From Avena insularis (Eukaryota > Streptophyta > Magnoliopsida > Poales > Poaceae), in assembly GCA_023614405.1 (NCBI GenBank), contig CM042690.1:666756802-666820801 (forward strand): a DNA stretch of 64,000 nucleotides. Direction: 5' to 3'. Positions 45,395 to 57,574 of the stretch are shown here, one piece after another. The position numbers were made by a program, and so were the translations under genes. Under the pieces are notes generated by a model. The model was not told the origin of the DNA. It did no database searches and was given only the letters and a program-made list of their open reading frames with translations. Every line of letters begins with the position of its first letter. Position 1 is the stretch's first letter.

Positions 45395-46702
45395 GGAAAC
45401 TCAGTCCTAATGTAATCTTCTCGCTACCAAGTGGCTTCTTCTTCGGTATGGTTGCTCCATTGAATCTTGAGAAATTTGATACTCCGGGTCCTGGTGGTTC
45501 TGTAGGCTTCCTCCAATATATGGATGGGCACTTCACGATACGTCAGATCCTTGTTGATATCAATAGCTCGGTGATCGATGTTCTTGAAAACTTCTGTCTT
45601 CTCCAGCACTTCTAAGCATTTGCGAAGTAGCGAGATATGGAACACATTGTGGATGGCTGACATCTCTTCTGGCAGTTCCAGTTGATAAGATACTTCTCCT
45701 CGATGGTTCAGAATCTTGAAGGGTCCGATATATCTGGGGGCTAACTTTCCTTTCAGACTAAAACGTTGCGTTCCCTTCAATGGTGAAACCTTGAGATACA
45801 CAAAATCTCCAACATTGAAAGTCAGGTCTCTCCTTCTCTTGTCAGCATAACTCTTCGGTCTGGATTGTGCGGTCTTGAGGTGCTTACGGACTTTGTGAAC
45901 CTTCTCTTAAGCTTCTCGGAGAATGTCGGGGCCAAAAATCTGACTCTCTCCTACTTGTGACCAATTCAAAGGGGAACGACACTTTCTTCCGTATAGGAAC
46001 TCAAATGGTGCCATTTGCAAACTGGCTTGGTAGCTGTTGTTATATGAGAATTCTGCAAAAGGCAGACAATCTTCCCATTTTGATCCATATTCTAGTACAC
46101 AAGCTCTCAACATTTCCTCTAGGATTTGGTTGACTCTTTCAGTCTGTCCATCGTTTTGCGGGTGATAAGCTGTGCAGAAATTCAACTTGATCCCTAATCC
46201 TTCTTGGACTTTCTGCCAAAATCTCGAGGTAAACTGGGTTCCTCGATCTGATACTATGGTCTTGGGGGTTCCATGCAAACTGACAATTCTAGCAATGTAC
46301 AACTCTTCTAGCTTCGAACTCTGGTAGGTTGTCTTGACGGGTATAAAATGAGCTACTTTGGATAGTCTATCAACGATGACCCAGATTGAGTCATTTCCTC
46401 TACTATAAGTAGGCAAACCGGTGATAAAGTCCATTCCGACGGAATCCCATTTCCATTCCGGAATCTGCAATGGTTGCAACAGTCCTGCGGGCCCCTGATG
46501 TTCCGCTTTGACTCTGACAAATATCACACTTGGCGATGTAGCTTCCGATTTATCTCTTCATCTTGTGCCACCAAAATTGCTCCTTCAAATCTGGATACAT
46601 ATTCGTTCCTCCGGGGTGGATAGAATAAAGAGTATCATGAGCTTCTTGCATGATAACTTGCTTCAGCTCCGAATCTGTTGGCACACAGATACGACCTTTT
46701 GA
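45395..46702 (-). pseudogene. Gypsy integrase and C-terminal chromodomain-like region
   Basis: Remains from KGRICVPTDSELKQVIMQEA (46700) through a damaged zinc-binding part to the core 46527-45907: WDSVGMDFITGLP, IVDRLSKVAHFIPVK, TIVSDRGTQFTSRFW and YHPQNDGQTERVNQILEE hold the D, D, E residues. The C-terminal part 45801-45424 has KLAPRYIGPFKILNHRGEVSY, HNVFHISLLRKC and IKFLKIQWSNHTEEEATW, as in chromoviruses. Breaks: an indel near 46530, TAA at about 45907, and TAG after EEATW where Glu is expected. Integrase would insert the cDNA; the C-terminal region is thought to guide target choice. Confidence 0.88.
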
Positions 46703-48105
46703 TACATTGCAAATGTATCTATAATTTTTGATGTTCCATGCTTGGTTTTATCCACTTTCTTGTGTTTTGTTCCAACTTTGGAGTACTTTTCATATGATTT
46801 CTTGGACTAACCTATTAACAAGATGCCACAGTGCCAGTTGCCTGTTTTTGGCTGTTTTTGGTTCCAGGAAGTCAGAAAATGAATATTCTCGGAATTGGAC
46901 GGGACAAAAGCCGAAGTTACTATTTTCCCGGAAGACTCACGGAGCCAGAAGGAGAGTCGGAGAGGGGCCACAGGGTGGCCACAACCCCCCTTGGCGCGGG
47001 CAACCCTAGGCCACGCCAGGGCATGGTGTGGGCCGCCCATCGACCTTGCCTCTTTCGCCTATAAGAGCCTCCCGATGCAGAAACCCTAAATAATCAATCA
47101 GAAATCCATGAAAAGTTCCACAGTGCCGCGGCCACCAAAGGGGGATTCGGGGGATAGAAAGTCTCTGTTCCGGCATCCTGCCGGGATGGGGAAGTGCCCC
47201 CGGAGCCATCTCCATCGATCTCCACCGCCATCTCCATCACCATTGCTGATTCCCATGATGAGGAGGGAGTAGTTCTCTCTCGAGGCTAAGGGTTCTACCG
47301 GTAGCTATGTGTTCATCTCTCTCTCTATGCATGATCTTATTGAGATCATGAGCTTGTAATCTATAGATCTACCTTGCTACTCAAGTGCTTTAATAGATCT
47401 ACTCTCCCATGTGTGTGAAAGTGACAAGTGCACACCATGGTGGCACTTAGGCTAGAGATTACAAATACTTGTTAAGAGTTATATTTGGAGTTGGATGTTT
47501 TTATGAAATTGTGGTGTTTATTGGAACCATCTAGTACTCAAGGTGACAGTGTGGGGTTATCTAGATGGGAAAGATGAACTTTGAGGTGTGTTGTTATAGC
47601 CCTACCAACGATTAGAGTGTCCAACTGGAGAGTAGTTAAGAGTAGTATCATAAAGAGAAGATATTTATATGAGAGTGTTCACTAGTGAAAGTATGATCCC
47701 TAGGCCTTGTTTCTAAGCATTGAAACGCCGTTTGCAATTAGATCTGTTACATGTTTGCTTGCGTCTATCTTTATTTCACTTTTACTTTAGTCTTTTCCAC
47801 GCCATCAAGCTATTTTCTATCACCATTACCACTTATAATTATCTATACCACTTGTATTTCACTATCTCTTCGCCGAACTAGTGCACCTATACACCTGACA
47901 AGTGTATTGGGTGTGTTGGGGACACAAGAGACTTCTTGTATCTTGATTGCAGGGTTGCTTGAGAGGGGATACCTTTGACCACTTCCTCCCTGAGTTCGAT
48001 AAACCTTGGGTGATCCACTTAAGGGAAAACTTTGCTGCTGTTCTACAAACCTCTGCACTTGGAGGCCGAACAACTGTCTACAAGAATAGAAGTGCGTAGA
48101 CATCA
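46700..48105 (+). repeat. LTR of copy 1
   Basis: Matches 51786-53200 with small differences. The end is set from the 'agacatca' before the primer-site region. It begins directly after Gypsy integrase sequence ('acgaccttt'). Confidence 0.8.
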
Positions 48106-48236
48106 AGCTATTTTCCCAAAGCTGTTGTGGAGGTATAGTAAAGGTACTCACATCCTCCGGTGTGAGTGCTCGAAGTTATTTCCTTTAGATTCTACAATTT
48201 TGTCTTTTTGTTTCTTGTTTTCACTAGTTAGGCTTA

Positions 48237-48836
48237 ATGGAAAACAACAAAAAAATTAGAGAGCTTTATAGTATTTATCTTGAGTTAGGACATGAAGTGC
48301 TTGAAGAGAAAATTAAAAAACCTATGGAACTTTATTTGGGTGCTAATAGCAATGTTATTAGTATGAATTCTTTGGACACAATTATTGCTAATGCTATGGA
48401 AAAGTCTAAGCTTGGGGAAGCTGGTTGTGATGAAAATGATCTTTTTAGTCCCCCAAGCATGGAGGAGAAAAATTACTTTGATGATACTATACCTCCAATA
48501 TATGATGATTACAATGATGAGTATGATATTTTCAGTCCACCTACTATTGAGGAGGAAATTAGTTATGATTACAATATGCCTCCTATATTTGATGATTATG
48601 GTGATGAAAATAATAATGATAGCTATTTTGTTGAATTTGCTCCCACTACAATTAATAAGAATGACTATGTTTATGTGGGGAGTATTAATTCTTTTATGGA
48701 TGTGGCTCATGATAAGAATGTTGTATGTGATAGTTATATTGTTAATTTTATTCATGATGCTACTGAAAGTTATTATGAGAGAGGGAAACATGGTTTTATG
48801 CATCTCAATAATATTAAGTTCCCCTCTTTATGTTGA
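48237..48836 (+). CDS. ORF of unknown function in the non-autonomous element (copy 1)
   Basis: A 199-residue acidic protein starting MENNKKIREL. I do not recognise a domain. Residues 68-96 and 97-125 form a 29-residue tandem repeat (DLFSPPSMEE... and DIFSPPTIEE..., each ending in IPP/MPP, I-Y/F-DDY and D-E-N/Y). A second part is YVGSINSFMDVAHDKNVVCD. It is placed like gag after the primer site. A one-base loss near 48827 relative to copy 2 ends it at KFPSLC. The reverse-strand frame here (48803-48285) is a shadow of the same sequence. Confidence 0.6.
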   Translation: MENNKKIRELYSIYLELGHEVLEEKIKKPMELYLGANSNVISMNSLDTIIANAMEKSKLGEAGCDENDLFSPPSMEEKNYFDDTIPPIYDDYNDEYDIFSPPTIEEEISYDYNMPPIFDDYGDENNNDSYFVEFAPTTINKNDYVYVGSINSFMDVAHDKNVVCDSYIVNFIHDATESYYERGKHGFMHLNNIKFPSLC

Positions 48837-48839
48837 AAG

Positions 48840-51759
48840 TCTTGAAGTTGCACTTGTTTTGCTTTCCTATGCTTGTTGCTTTGTGCTTTCATGACTTGTT
48901 TCTTTACAAGATTCCTATGCATAGAAAGTGGGTTAGACTTAAATGTGTTTTGAATTTGCTTCTTGATGCTCCCTTTTACTTGAATTCATATTTTTTATGT
49001 GAGCATCTTCTCAAACTATCATGCCTAACTTAAAGGCGTTAAAGAAAAGTACTTATTGGGAGATAACCCAAAAGTTTTAGATGAGTCTTGGAAGTTATTA
49101 CCTCTGTACTAACCTCTCCTTATCCTTTTTATTTGCTTTTTGTGCCAAGAGTAACCTCTAATGAGAGAGAAGTAATGATTGGGAAAGTTGCTGTCCCGAA
49201 ACAGATTTCTGTGCTTCACTTTAAAAAATCGTGTAAAATCTCTGAACATCCTTTTAAGGCGTGAATTTTTGTGCGGCCCCAGGTTGTTATCTAACTTTCG
49301 TTAGTTCAACACTTTTTTATTTGAGCAACAGAAGGTCTTCGAAAAAATTCGTCTTTACCTGCTGGTCTGTTTTGACAGATTTCTGCCATTTTTCTGCATT
49401 TGCTTCTTGTTGATTCCTTTTTGAGTTCTTTTGGGGAATTGAGATTTTTGAGGGAAGTTCTACAGTAGCTAGTGTTCTAATGGAAGTTTATTTGGTGTTA
49501 GAACTGAACCTTAAGACTTATTTATCTTGAGTGCACTAATGTTGCTCATAAAGATTGTGTGAAGTTTTGTATGAAGGAAAAATTTCAGGTGTATGGAAGG
49601 AATGAGTAATGAGATAAATGATGGACTAAAGCTCAAGCTTGGGGATTCCACACGTGTCACCCCAAGAAATATCCAAGAAGTACAAGCGTCAAAGCTTGGG
49701 TATGCCCAAGGCATCCCCTTCTTCATCAATAAAAATCCCAGGTTTCTTCCAAACGCTTCATTTTTATTGTTTCATGCACGGCTGTGTTGTTCTTGGAGCG
49801 TCTTCTTTTTTGTTTTCGTTTTGGTTTTTTGTTTGCTTTGTTTGCTTAGTTTTCTGAATAAATTGGTTGGAGCCCCTCTTTCATACATTGGTTTTCAAAT
49901 AGTTTGGTTTGGTTTGGAAAAAGAGTAGGAAAGTTCATGCTTATGTGGTAAAAAGAGCTCGTTTTTGACTATGGCCTATGCTTTGTCATGCCATGCTTGA
50001 TATTGTTTTGGCTTTATGCTTAGTATTCTTTGTTGTAGAACGACTTGTTATAAACAATTGAGATTGCTTAATGTGCCTTGGATGAATCATGCGTTGTTTT
50101 AGCATATTAAAGCATAGTATAGTGGTATTCTCCTTTGATGCTTTATTTGGGTTGACTTGGCACATGCTCACGCCATGTTATGACTATCTCAAGTCACCAT
50201 AGCCTTTATGATCCTTTAGTTTTCAACTTGTAGTATCACTTTATGCTTTGATCAATGATGTTTTGTTGCTCTGTATGATTATGGCCATTATTGCTCTATT
50301 AGTTTGTCGCTCCCAGTCTTTTGCTAGCCTCCACAACAAAGTATGAGTTCCACTCATGCATCCAACTCCCTAAACCAAGTTATTCCAAAGAGTCCACCAT
50401 ACCTACCTACTAGCTTATGCTATTCCAAGTATATTCATGCTTTTGTTTACCTTCCAAATTAAACTTGTTATGAGAAAACTAGTGATTAAAGCTCTCACGA
50501 ACTTGATGGCACACTTCACTTTTCTTGCCCTTAATAAACTTGAACCATTGTGTATTCTATGTTGTATATGCTTGCACTTATTTGTCGGGAATTAGCAGAA
50601 CCATGCTTTCATGGGGAACGCTTTCAACATTGCACTTGGTACTTGTACCTAGTTGATATCATGCTCTTTTGTATATGGATGTCGTCGGTGTGAAATGAAA
50701 GGGGAGCTTTTAAGTCCATGGAGTTATGTATATGTGTTTGAGAAACGCCTGGGCCGCTGGTCTAATCCATGCTGACATGGTGGAAACCTACAGCGTAACC
50801 ATAATGAGCTGTCTATGAAGCATTCTTCTTATAAAAAAAGATTCCTATCTTGAGAAAAAAGAGAACAGAAAAAAAGAGATTATGAAAAGAGGAAAGAGAG
50901 AAAAAAGCACCATATTCCCATGGTAAATAAGAAGAATGCTGAGATGCTCGTTGTCTGCTTGCCTTGTCATTTTGATATGGAGATTCTTCCGTATCATCGG
51001 GCAAGGGGTACCCCGTTGGCGGTTCTCTATGATACGCATATACTTATGATGACAAGAACTTACCGGTGACTAAACTTGAGTAGCATGAGGAGCGGCCCTC
51101 ATATACAAGGGACATGAGATTTCTGACTTATACTTCGTCAAGCATGTACACCATAGTTTGTTCACTTTAACCTTAATCACTTCAAGATGCATATGATAGG
51201 GGCAATGAGAGCTGAAAGCTATAAGTACCATAATTTTTGGAGGCTCTTTATGAGACTTGAATCCCTACTTCCTTTTACAAAGGCCTTTCTTCCACCATAT
51301 TATTGAGTCTCCACCTTCTAACTTTATGCACCTACTTTGAGAGCATAGTGGCCATTCTTAGTTCTATGTGCATTGTCCCAAGACTAGTTGACTGATGCAT
51401 AACTTGTTATTGCTTGTTTTAAACTATTGTATCTAGTCACTCTTATGAACTTTGAAGGTATCCTATGCATTTATATTTGCTACTCTTTAAGGAACAAGCT
51501 AAATGCTATTATCCTATGTTTTCTTTATGTGAAACAAACAAACGTCTTGCAAAGCATTATTATTCATGAATCTTTTGTTTGTGCCTTTTCATGTTGCATC
51601 ATAGTTTCTTTGCTTATTGCTGGAACTTTGTCTTTCATGTCATGATTGATGTACTATGATCCTAGCTTTGAATGTTTTACAAATACTTTGATCAAGTCTT
51701 TGATGGTGCATGTCACCTCAAAAATTATTCTTTCTTTTTATCACTTACCTACTCGAGGA
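48840..51759 (+). other. Non-coding internal region of copy 1
   Basis: About 2.9 kb, AT-rich, with no supported gene; the frames present are short. The phrase 'ttaaagaaaagtacttattgggagataacccaa' near 49040 recurs at 54126 in copy 2. Such coding-poor internal regions are typical of large non-autonomous LTR elements in grasses. Confidence 0.6.
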
Positions 51760-51785
51760 CGAGCAGGAGTTAAGCTTGGGGATGT
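51760..51785 (+). other. Purine-rich tract before LTR copy 2
   Basis: Reads 'gcaggagttaagcttgggga' then 'tgt' directly before TGATACATTG, a normal arrangement for the 3' end of an internal region. It shows that copy 2's LTR began as the 3' LTR. Confidence 0.7.
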
Positions 51786-53200
51786 TGATACATTGCAAAT
51801 GTATCTATAATTTTTGATGTTCCATACTTGGTTTTATCCACTTTCTTGTGTTTTGTTCTAACTTTGGAGTACATTTCATATGATTTCTTGGACTAACCTA
51901 TTAACAAGATGCCACAGTGCCAATTGCCTGTTTTCTGCTGTTTTTGGTTCCAGGAAGTTAGAAAATGAATATTCTCGGAATTGGACGGGACAAAAGCGAA
52001 AGTTACTATTTTCCCGGAAGACGCATGGAGCCAGAAGGAGAGTCGAAGAGGGGCCACAGGGTGGCCACAACCCCCTTGGCGCGGGCAACCCTAGGCCGCG
52101 CCAGGGCATGGTGTGGGCCCCCTGGCCGCCCATCGACCTTGCCTCTTTCGCCTATAAGAGCCTCCCGATGCAGAAACCCTAAATAATCAATCAGAAATCC
52201 ATGAAAAGTTCCGCAGCGCCGCCGCCACCAAAGGGGAGATTCGGGGGACGGAAAGTCTCTGTTCCGGCATCCTGCCGGGATGGGGAAGTGCCCCCGGAGC
52301 CATCTCCATCGATCTCCAACGCCATCTCCATCACCATTGCTGACTCCCATGATGAGGAGGGAGTAGTTCTCTCTCGAGGCTAAGGGTTCTACCGGTAGCT
52401 ATGTGTTCATCTCTCTCTATGCATGATCTTATTGAGATCATGAGCTTGTAATCTATAGATCTACCTTGCTACTCAAGTGCTTTAATAGATCTCTGCTCTC
52501 CCCATGTGTGTGAAAGTGACAGCGTGCACACCATGGTGGCACTTAGGCTAGAGATTACAAATACTTGTTAAGAGTTATATTTGGAGTTGGATGTTTTTAT
52601 GAAATTGTGGTGTTTATTGGAACCATCTAGTACTCAAGGTGACAGTGTGGGGTTATCTAGATGGGAAAGATGAACTTTGAGGTGTGTTGTTATAGCCCTA
52701 CCAACGATTAGAGTGTCCAACTGGAGAGTAGTTAAGAGTAGTATCATAAAGAGAAGATATTTATATGAGAGTGTTCACTAGTGAAAGTATGATCCCTAGG
52801 CCTTGTTTCTAAGCATTGAAATGCCGTTTGCAATTAGATCTGTTACATGTTTGCTTGCGTCTATCTTTATTTCACTTTTACTTTAGTCTTTTCCACGCCA
52901 TCAAGCTATTTTCTATCACCGTTACCACTTATAATTATCTATACCACTTGTATTTCACTATCTCTTCGCCCAACTAGTGCACATATACACCTGACAAGTG
53001 TATTGGGTGTGTTGGGGACACAAGAGACTTCTTGTATCTTGATTGCAGGGTTGCTTGAGAGGGGATACCTTTGACCACTTCCTCCCTGAGTTCGATAAAC
53101 CTTGGGTGATCCACTTAAGGGAAAACTTGCTGCTGTTCTACAAACCTCTGCACTTGGAGGCCCAACAACTGTCTACAAGAATAGAAGTGCGTAGAGATCA
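51786..53200 (+). repeat. LTR of copy 2
   Basis: Near-identical to 46700-48105. It is both the 3' LTR of copy 1 and the 5' LTR of copy 2. Confidence 0.82.
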
Positions 53201-53210
53201 AGCTATTTTC

Positions 53211-53228
53211 TGGCGCCGCTTCCGGGGA
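53211..53228 (+). promoter_or_regulatory. Primer-binding site, tRNA-Asp type
   Basis: TGGCGCCGCTTCCGGGGA differs at two positions from the complement of the tRNA-Asp 3' end (TGGCGCCGTTGCCGGGG...). In copy 1 the same position (48116 on) reads 'cccaaagctgttgtgga' and has lost the site. Confidence 0.8.
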
Positions 53229-53320
53229 GGTAAGGTAAAAGGTACTCACATCCTCCGGTGTGAGTGCTCGAAGTTATTTCCTTTAGGTTCTACAATTTTG
53301 TCTTTTTGTTTTTAGGCTTA

Positions 53321-54088
53321 ATGGAAAACAACAACAAAATTAGAGAGCTTTATAGTATTTATCTTGAGTTAGGACATGAAGTGTTTGAAGAGAAAATTAA
53401 AAAACCTATGGAACTTTATTTGGGTGCTAATAGCAATGTTATTAGTATGAATTCTTTGGACACAATTATTGCTAATGCTATGGAAAAGTCTAAGCTTGGG
53501 GAAGCTAGTTGTGATGAAAATGATCTTTTTAGTCCCCCAAGCATGGAGGAGAAAAATTACTTTGATGATACTATACCTCCAATATATGATGATTACAATG
53601 ATGAGTATGATATTTTTAGTCCACCTACTATTGAGGAGGAAATTAGTTATGATTACAATATGCCTCCTATATTTGATGATTATGGTGATGAAAATAATAA
53701 TGATAGTTATTTTGTTGAATTTGCTCCCACTATAATTAATAAGAATGACTATGTTTATGTGGGGAGTATTAATTCTTTTATGGATGTGGCTCATGATAAG
53801 AATGTTGTATGTGATAGTTATATTGTTAATTTTATTCATGATGCTACTGAAATTTATTATGAGAGAGGGAAACATGGTTTTATGCATCTCAATAATATTA
53901 AGTTTCCCCTCTTTATGTTGAAAGTCTTGAAGCTACACTTGTTTTGCTTTCCTATGCTTGTTGCTTTGTGCTTTCATGACTTGTTTCTTTACAAGATTCC
54001 TATGCATAGAAATTGGGTTAGACTTAAATGTGTTTTGAATTTGCTTCTTGATGCTCCCTTTTTACTTGAATTCATATTTTTTATGTGA
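53321..54088 (+). CDS. ORF of unknown function in the non-autonomous element (copy 2)
   Basis: A 255-residue protein starting MENNNKIREL, the same ORF as at 48237 but without the frame break, so it runs on through a hydrophobic C-terminal part (HLFCFPMLVALCFHDLFLY, LNLLLDAPFLLEFIFFM). The 29-residue repeat is conserved. Over the first 195 residues the copies differ by about five amino-acid changes and two silent ones, more like neutral drift than selection. The ATG at 53264 lies in untranslated sequence not kept in copy 1, so 53321 is the better start. Function unknown. Confidence 0.6.
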   Translation: MENNNKIRELYSIYLELGHEVFEEKIKKPMELYLGANSNVISMNSLDTIIANAMEKSKLGEASCDENDLFSPPSMEEKNYFDDTIPPIYDDYNDEYDIFSPPTIEEEISYDYNMPPIFDDYGDENNNDSYFVEFAPTIINKNDYVYVGSINSFMDVAHDKNVVCDSYIVNFIHDATEIYYERGKHGFMHLNNIKFPLFMLKVLKLHLFCFPMLVALCFHDLFLYKIPMHRNWVRLKCVLNLLLDAPFLLEFIFFM

Positions 54089-55191
54089 GCATCTTCTCAA
54101 ACTATCATGCCTAACTTAAAAGCGTTAAAGAAAAGTACTTATTGGGAGATAACCCAAAAGTTTTAGTTGAGTCTTGGAAGTTATTACCTCTATAATAACC
54201 TCTCATTATCCTTTTTATTTGCTTTTTGTGCCAAGAGTAACCTCTAATCAGAGAGAAGTAATGATTGGGAAAGTTGTTGTCCCGAAACAGATTGTCGTGC
54301 TTCACCGTAAAAAATCGTGTAAAATCTTTGAACGTCCTTTTAAGGGGTGAATTTTTGTGTTGCCCCAGGTTGTTATCTAACTTTCGTTAGTTCAACACTT
54401 TTTGATTTCAGCAACAGAAGGTCTTCGAAAAAATTCGTCTTTACTTGCTGGTCTGTTTTGACAGATTTCTGCCATTTTTCTGCATTTGCTTCTTGTTGAT
54501 TCCTTTTTGAGTTCTTTTGGGGAATTGAGCTTTTTGAGGGAAGTGCTACAGTAGCTAGTGTTCTAGTGGAAGTTTATTTGGTGTTAGAACTGAACCTTAA
54601 GACTTATTTATCTTGAGTGCACTAATGTTGCTAATAAAGATTGTGTGAAGTTTTGTATGAAGGAAAATTTTCAGGTGTATGGAAGGAATGAGTAATGAGA
54701 TGAATGATGCACTAAAGCTCAAGCTTGGGGATGCCACATGTGTCACCCCAAGAAATATCCAAGAAGTACAAGTGTCAAAGCTTGGGTATGCCCAAGGCAT
54801 CCCCTTCTTCATCAATAAAAATCCCAGGTTTCTTCCAAACGCTTCATTTTTATTGTTTCATGCACGGTTGTGTTGTTCTTGGAGCGTCTTCTTTTCATTT
54901 TCGTTTTGGTTTTTCATTTGCTTTGTTTGCTTAGTTTGCTGAATAAATTGGTTGGACCCCCTCTTTCATACATTGGTTTTCAAATAGTTTGGTTTGGTTT
55001 GGAAAAAGAGTAGGAAAGTTCATGCTTATGTGGTAAAAAGAGCTCGTTTTTGACTGTGGCCTATGCTTTGTCATGCCATGCTTGATATTGTTTTGGCTTT
55101 ATGCTTAGTATTCTTTGCTGTAGCATGACTTGTTATAAATAATTGAGATTTCTTAATGTTCCTTGGATGAATCATGCGTTGTTTTAGTATA

Positions 55192-57574
55192 TTTGATCTT
55201 GGCGGGATCAATAGCGACTCCTCCGGCAGACACAATATGTCCTAGGAATCCTACTTCTTTCAGCCAAAACTCACATTTGCTGAACTTGGCATACAACTGA
55301 TGCTCTCTAAGGGTTTCAAGAATGATTCTCAGATGTTGCTCATGGTCTTCTTCTGACTTGGAGTAGATAAGGATATCGTTCGATAAACACAACGACAAAC
55401 TTGTCTAGAAAATTCATAAAGATCTTATTCATGAGATTCATGAAATAAGCAGGGGCATTGGTTAATCCAAAAGACATGACCGTATACTCGTATAATCCAT
55501 AAAGAGTAGTAAAGGCGGTCTTCAGAATATCCATTGCACGAATCTTAAGTTGGTGATAACCAGTCCTAAGATCGATCTTAGAGAACACATTAGCTCCAGT
55601 CAACTGATCAAATAGATCCTCTATCTTTGGCAAAGGGTACTTGTTCTTGATGGTGACGTCATTCAGCTTCCTGTAATCTGTGCACAAACGGTTGCCTCCA
55701 TCTTTCTTGTCGACGAATAACACTGGCGATCTCCATGGCGATGTGCTTGGTTGAATTAAGCCTGATGCCAACATAGCATCCAGCTGCTTCTTCAATTCCA
55801 CTAACTCGGAGGGGTTCATGCTATAGGGTCTCTGGGCGATGGGTCCGGTTCCGGGGATTAGTTCAATAATGAACTCAATATCCCGATCCGGGGGCATACC
55901 GGGCAATTCATCTGGGAATACGTCAGGGTATTCACAGACTACTCTGACTTGGTCTATGGTGGGTAGGGCTAGACTCTTGTTGCACTTGAATTGATGGGGC
56001 AAGGTTTCAGATATATGCTCTACTGATACTCCAGAGCTACTGGTCATGGTGATGGCTTTCTTGGCACAGTCGATCAATCCTTTATGCTTTGACATCCAAT
56101 CCATTCCTAGTACTACTTCCAAACCTTTGGTTCCAAGTACTATTAGATTGGCATAAAAATCTATCCCATGCATTCTGATAGGTACAGCTTTGCAAATTTT
56201 TCTAGCTTTTGTAGTTGAACCGGGGATTCGAACTATCATGACATGCTTCATGTTGGTTGGGTGAATCTTACTAGTGCATGCAAATTCTTCAGTGACAAAT
56301 GAGTGCGATGCTCCAGAATCAAACAACACTCTTGCTAAAACTGAGTTGACAGAGAACATACCCAGCACTACATCTGGCGCTTCTTGGGCTTCTTCGGCGT
56401 TCATGTGGAAGAGACGGCCATTGCGGTTGTGAGGGTTCCCTGGGGCGAATCTTCTTCCTGGTTGAACACGACGCTGCTGTTGAGCAGGGACATTCACATT
56501 GGCAATGGCGGCAATCTTCTTGGGACACTCATTGGAGTAGTGACCCTTCACTCCACACTCGAAACAAGTAATCTGAGACTTGTCTTTCGCTGCCATGGGC
56601 ACAACATTGCTTCCAGTTCTGGGTGCAGTGTTGTTGTTGTTGTTGCTGTTGTTGTTGTGCTTGGGAGGTGCACGGTTGAAATTTCTGGAGTTCCCAGGGT
56701 GATTGTTGTTTCCTCCGGACTTCACATTTCCTCCGCTACGGTTGAGGTAGCTTGGGCGAGACATTGGGGGTCGATTGTTTCGCGGGGCATATCCTACAGC
56801 AGGGTTGGGACGGTACTTCTGGTGACTGTTGGATCCATCTTGGTGCATCATACGACATTTGCGGTTGTCGTTTGCTTGATTTATCTTCCCTTCCATCTGG
56901 ATGGCAGAGTCAACTAGCTCTTCGAGATCCTCGAAACGGATGTTGACGAGGACAGACTGCATCTCATCATGCAGTCCGTTCAGGAATCTCTCCTTCTTCT
57001 TGGCCTCCGTGTTGATCTCATCAGGTGCATACCTGGCTAGGGACAAGAATCTGTCACGGTACTCCACTACAGTCATTCTGCCCTGCTTCAACTCTCTGAA
57101 TTCATCCCTCATTCGGGTGACTAGACCTTGTGGCACATGGGTGCGGCTGAACTTGATTTTGAAGGCTTCCCGTGTCATCACTTGACCATGGTTCATCGTG
57201 CGGGTGTTGTTCCACCATGCTCTTGCATCTCTTGCCAAATAGTGGGTGGCAAAAATAACTTTCTTGTTGGCATCCACTCCTGGTACTTCTAAGTTGTTCT
57301 CCATTGTCTGCAACCAATCATCAGCATCCAGTGGGTTTTCAGACTGGCTAAAGATTAGGGGATTGGTATTTTGGAAGTTTTTGAGTTTGGATCCATGATG
57401 ATCCTGATTTCCATGGTTCTGGTTGTTGTGAGCCATCTGGGCGATCTGCTGCAGTGTTGCTAGATTAGCTTGGCGCTCTGCCCTACTAGCTTCATGGTCT
57501 GCAATGAGAGTCTGCAAGATCTGCAGCATTGGGTCTTGTGATGAGCTGCTCCCTCCTTGGTTTCCACGAGTCAT
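55192..57574 (-). pseudogene. Gypsy gag-protease-reverse transcriptase
   Basis: The start at 57574 is [13 protein letters not shown]. Gag core: [20 protein letters not shown] near residues 112-135, then [19 protein letters not shown]. The zinc knuckle [14 protein letters not shown] is near 335-350. The protease motif [15 protein letters not shown] is near 415. RT motifs follow: [72 protein letters not shown]. At 55385 an extra A shifts the frame within the FIDD catalytic motif; the other frame continues with [15 protein letters not shown] and [20 protein letters not shown] to 55192. There the nested element begins, and the rest of RT and RNase H is missing. RT is dead, but gag is intact. Confidence 0.92.

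Larger units (their letters stand above)
46700..55191 (+). mobile_element. Tandem (LTR-internal-LTR-internal) non-autonomous LTR element
   Basis: Two head-to-tail copies start with the same TGATACATTGCAAATGTATC at 46700 and 51786. Copy 1 (46700-51785) holds an LTR of ~1.4 kb, a decayed primer site, one ORF, about 2.7 kb without coding sequence and a purine tract. Copy 2 (51786-55191) repeats LTR, primer site and ORF, and stops inside the internal region where Gypsy sequence resumes. No pol genes are present, so it relies on enzymes from other elements. The tRNA-Asp primer site suggests a Gypsy-related group. Confidence 0.85.

Noticed and set aside
48285..48803. 172-residue minus-strand frame, also seen at 53369-53887
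   Set aside because: It mirrors the plus-strand ORF of the non-autonomous element; its Ile/Asn-rich content is what the reverse strand of an Asp/Tyr-rich gene gives.
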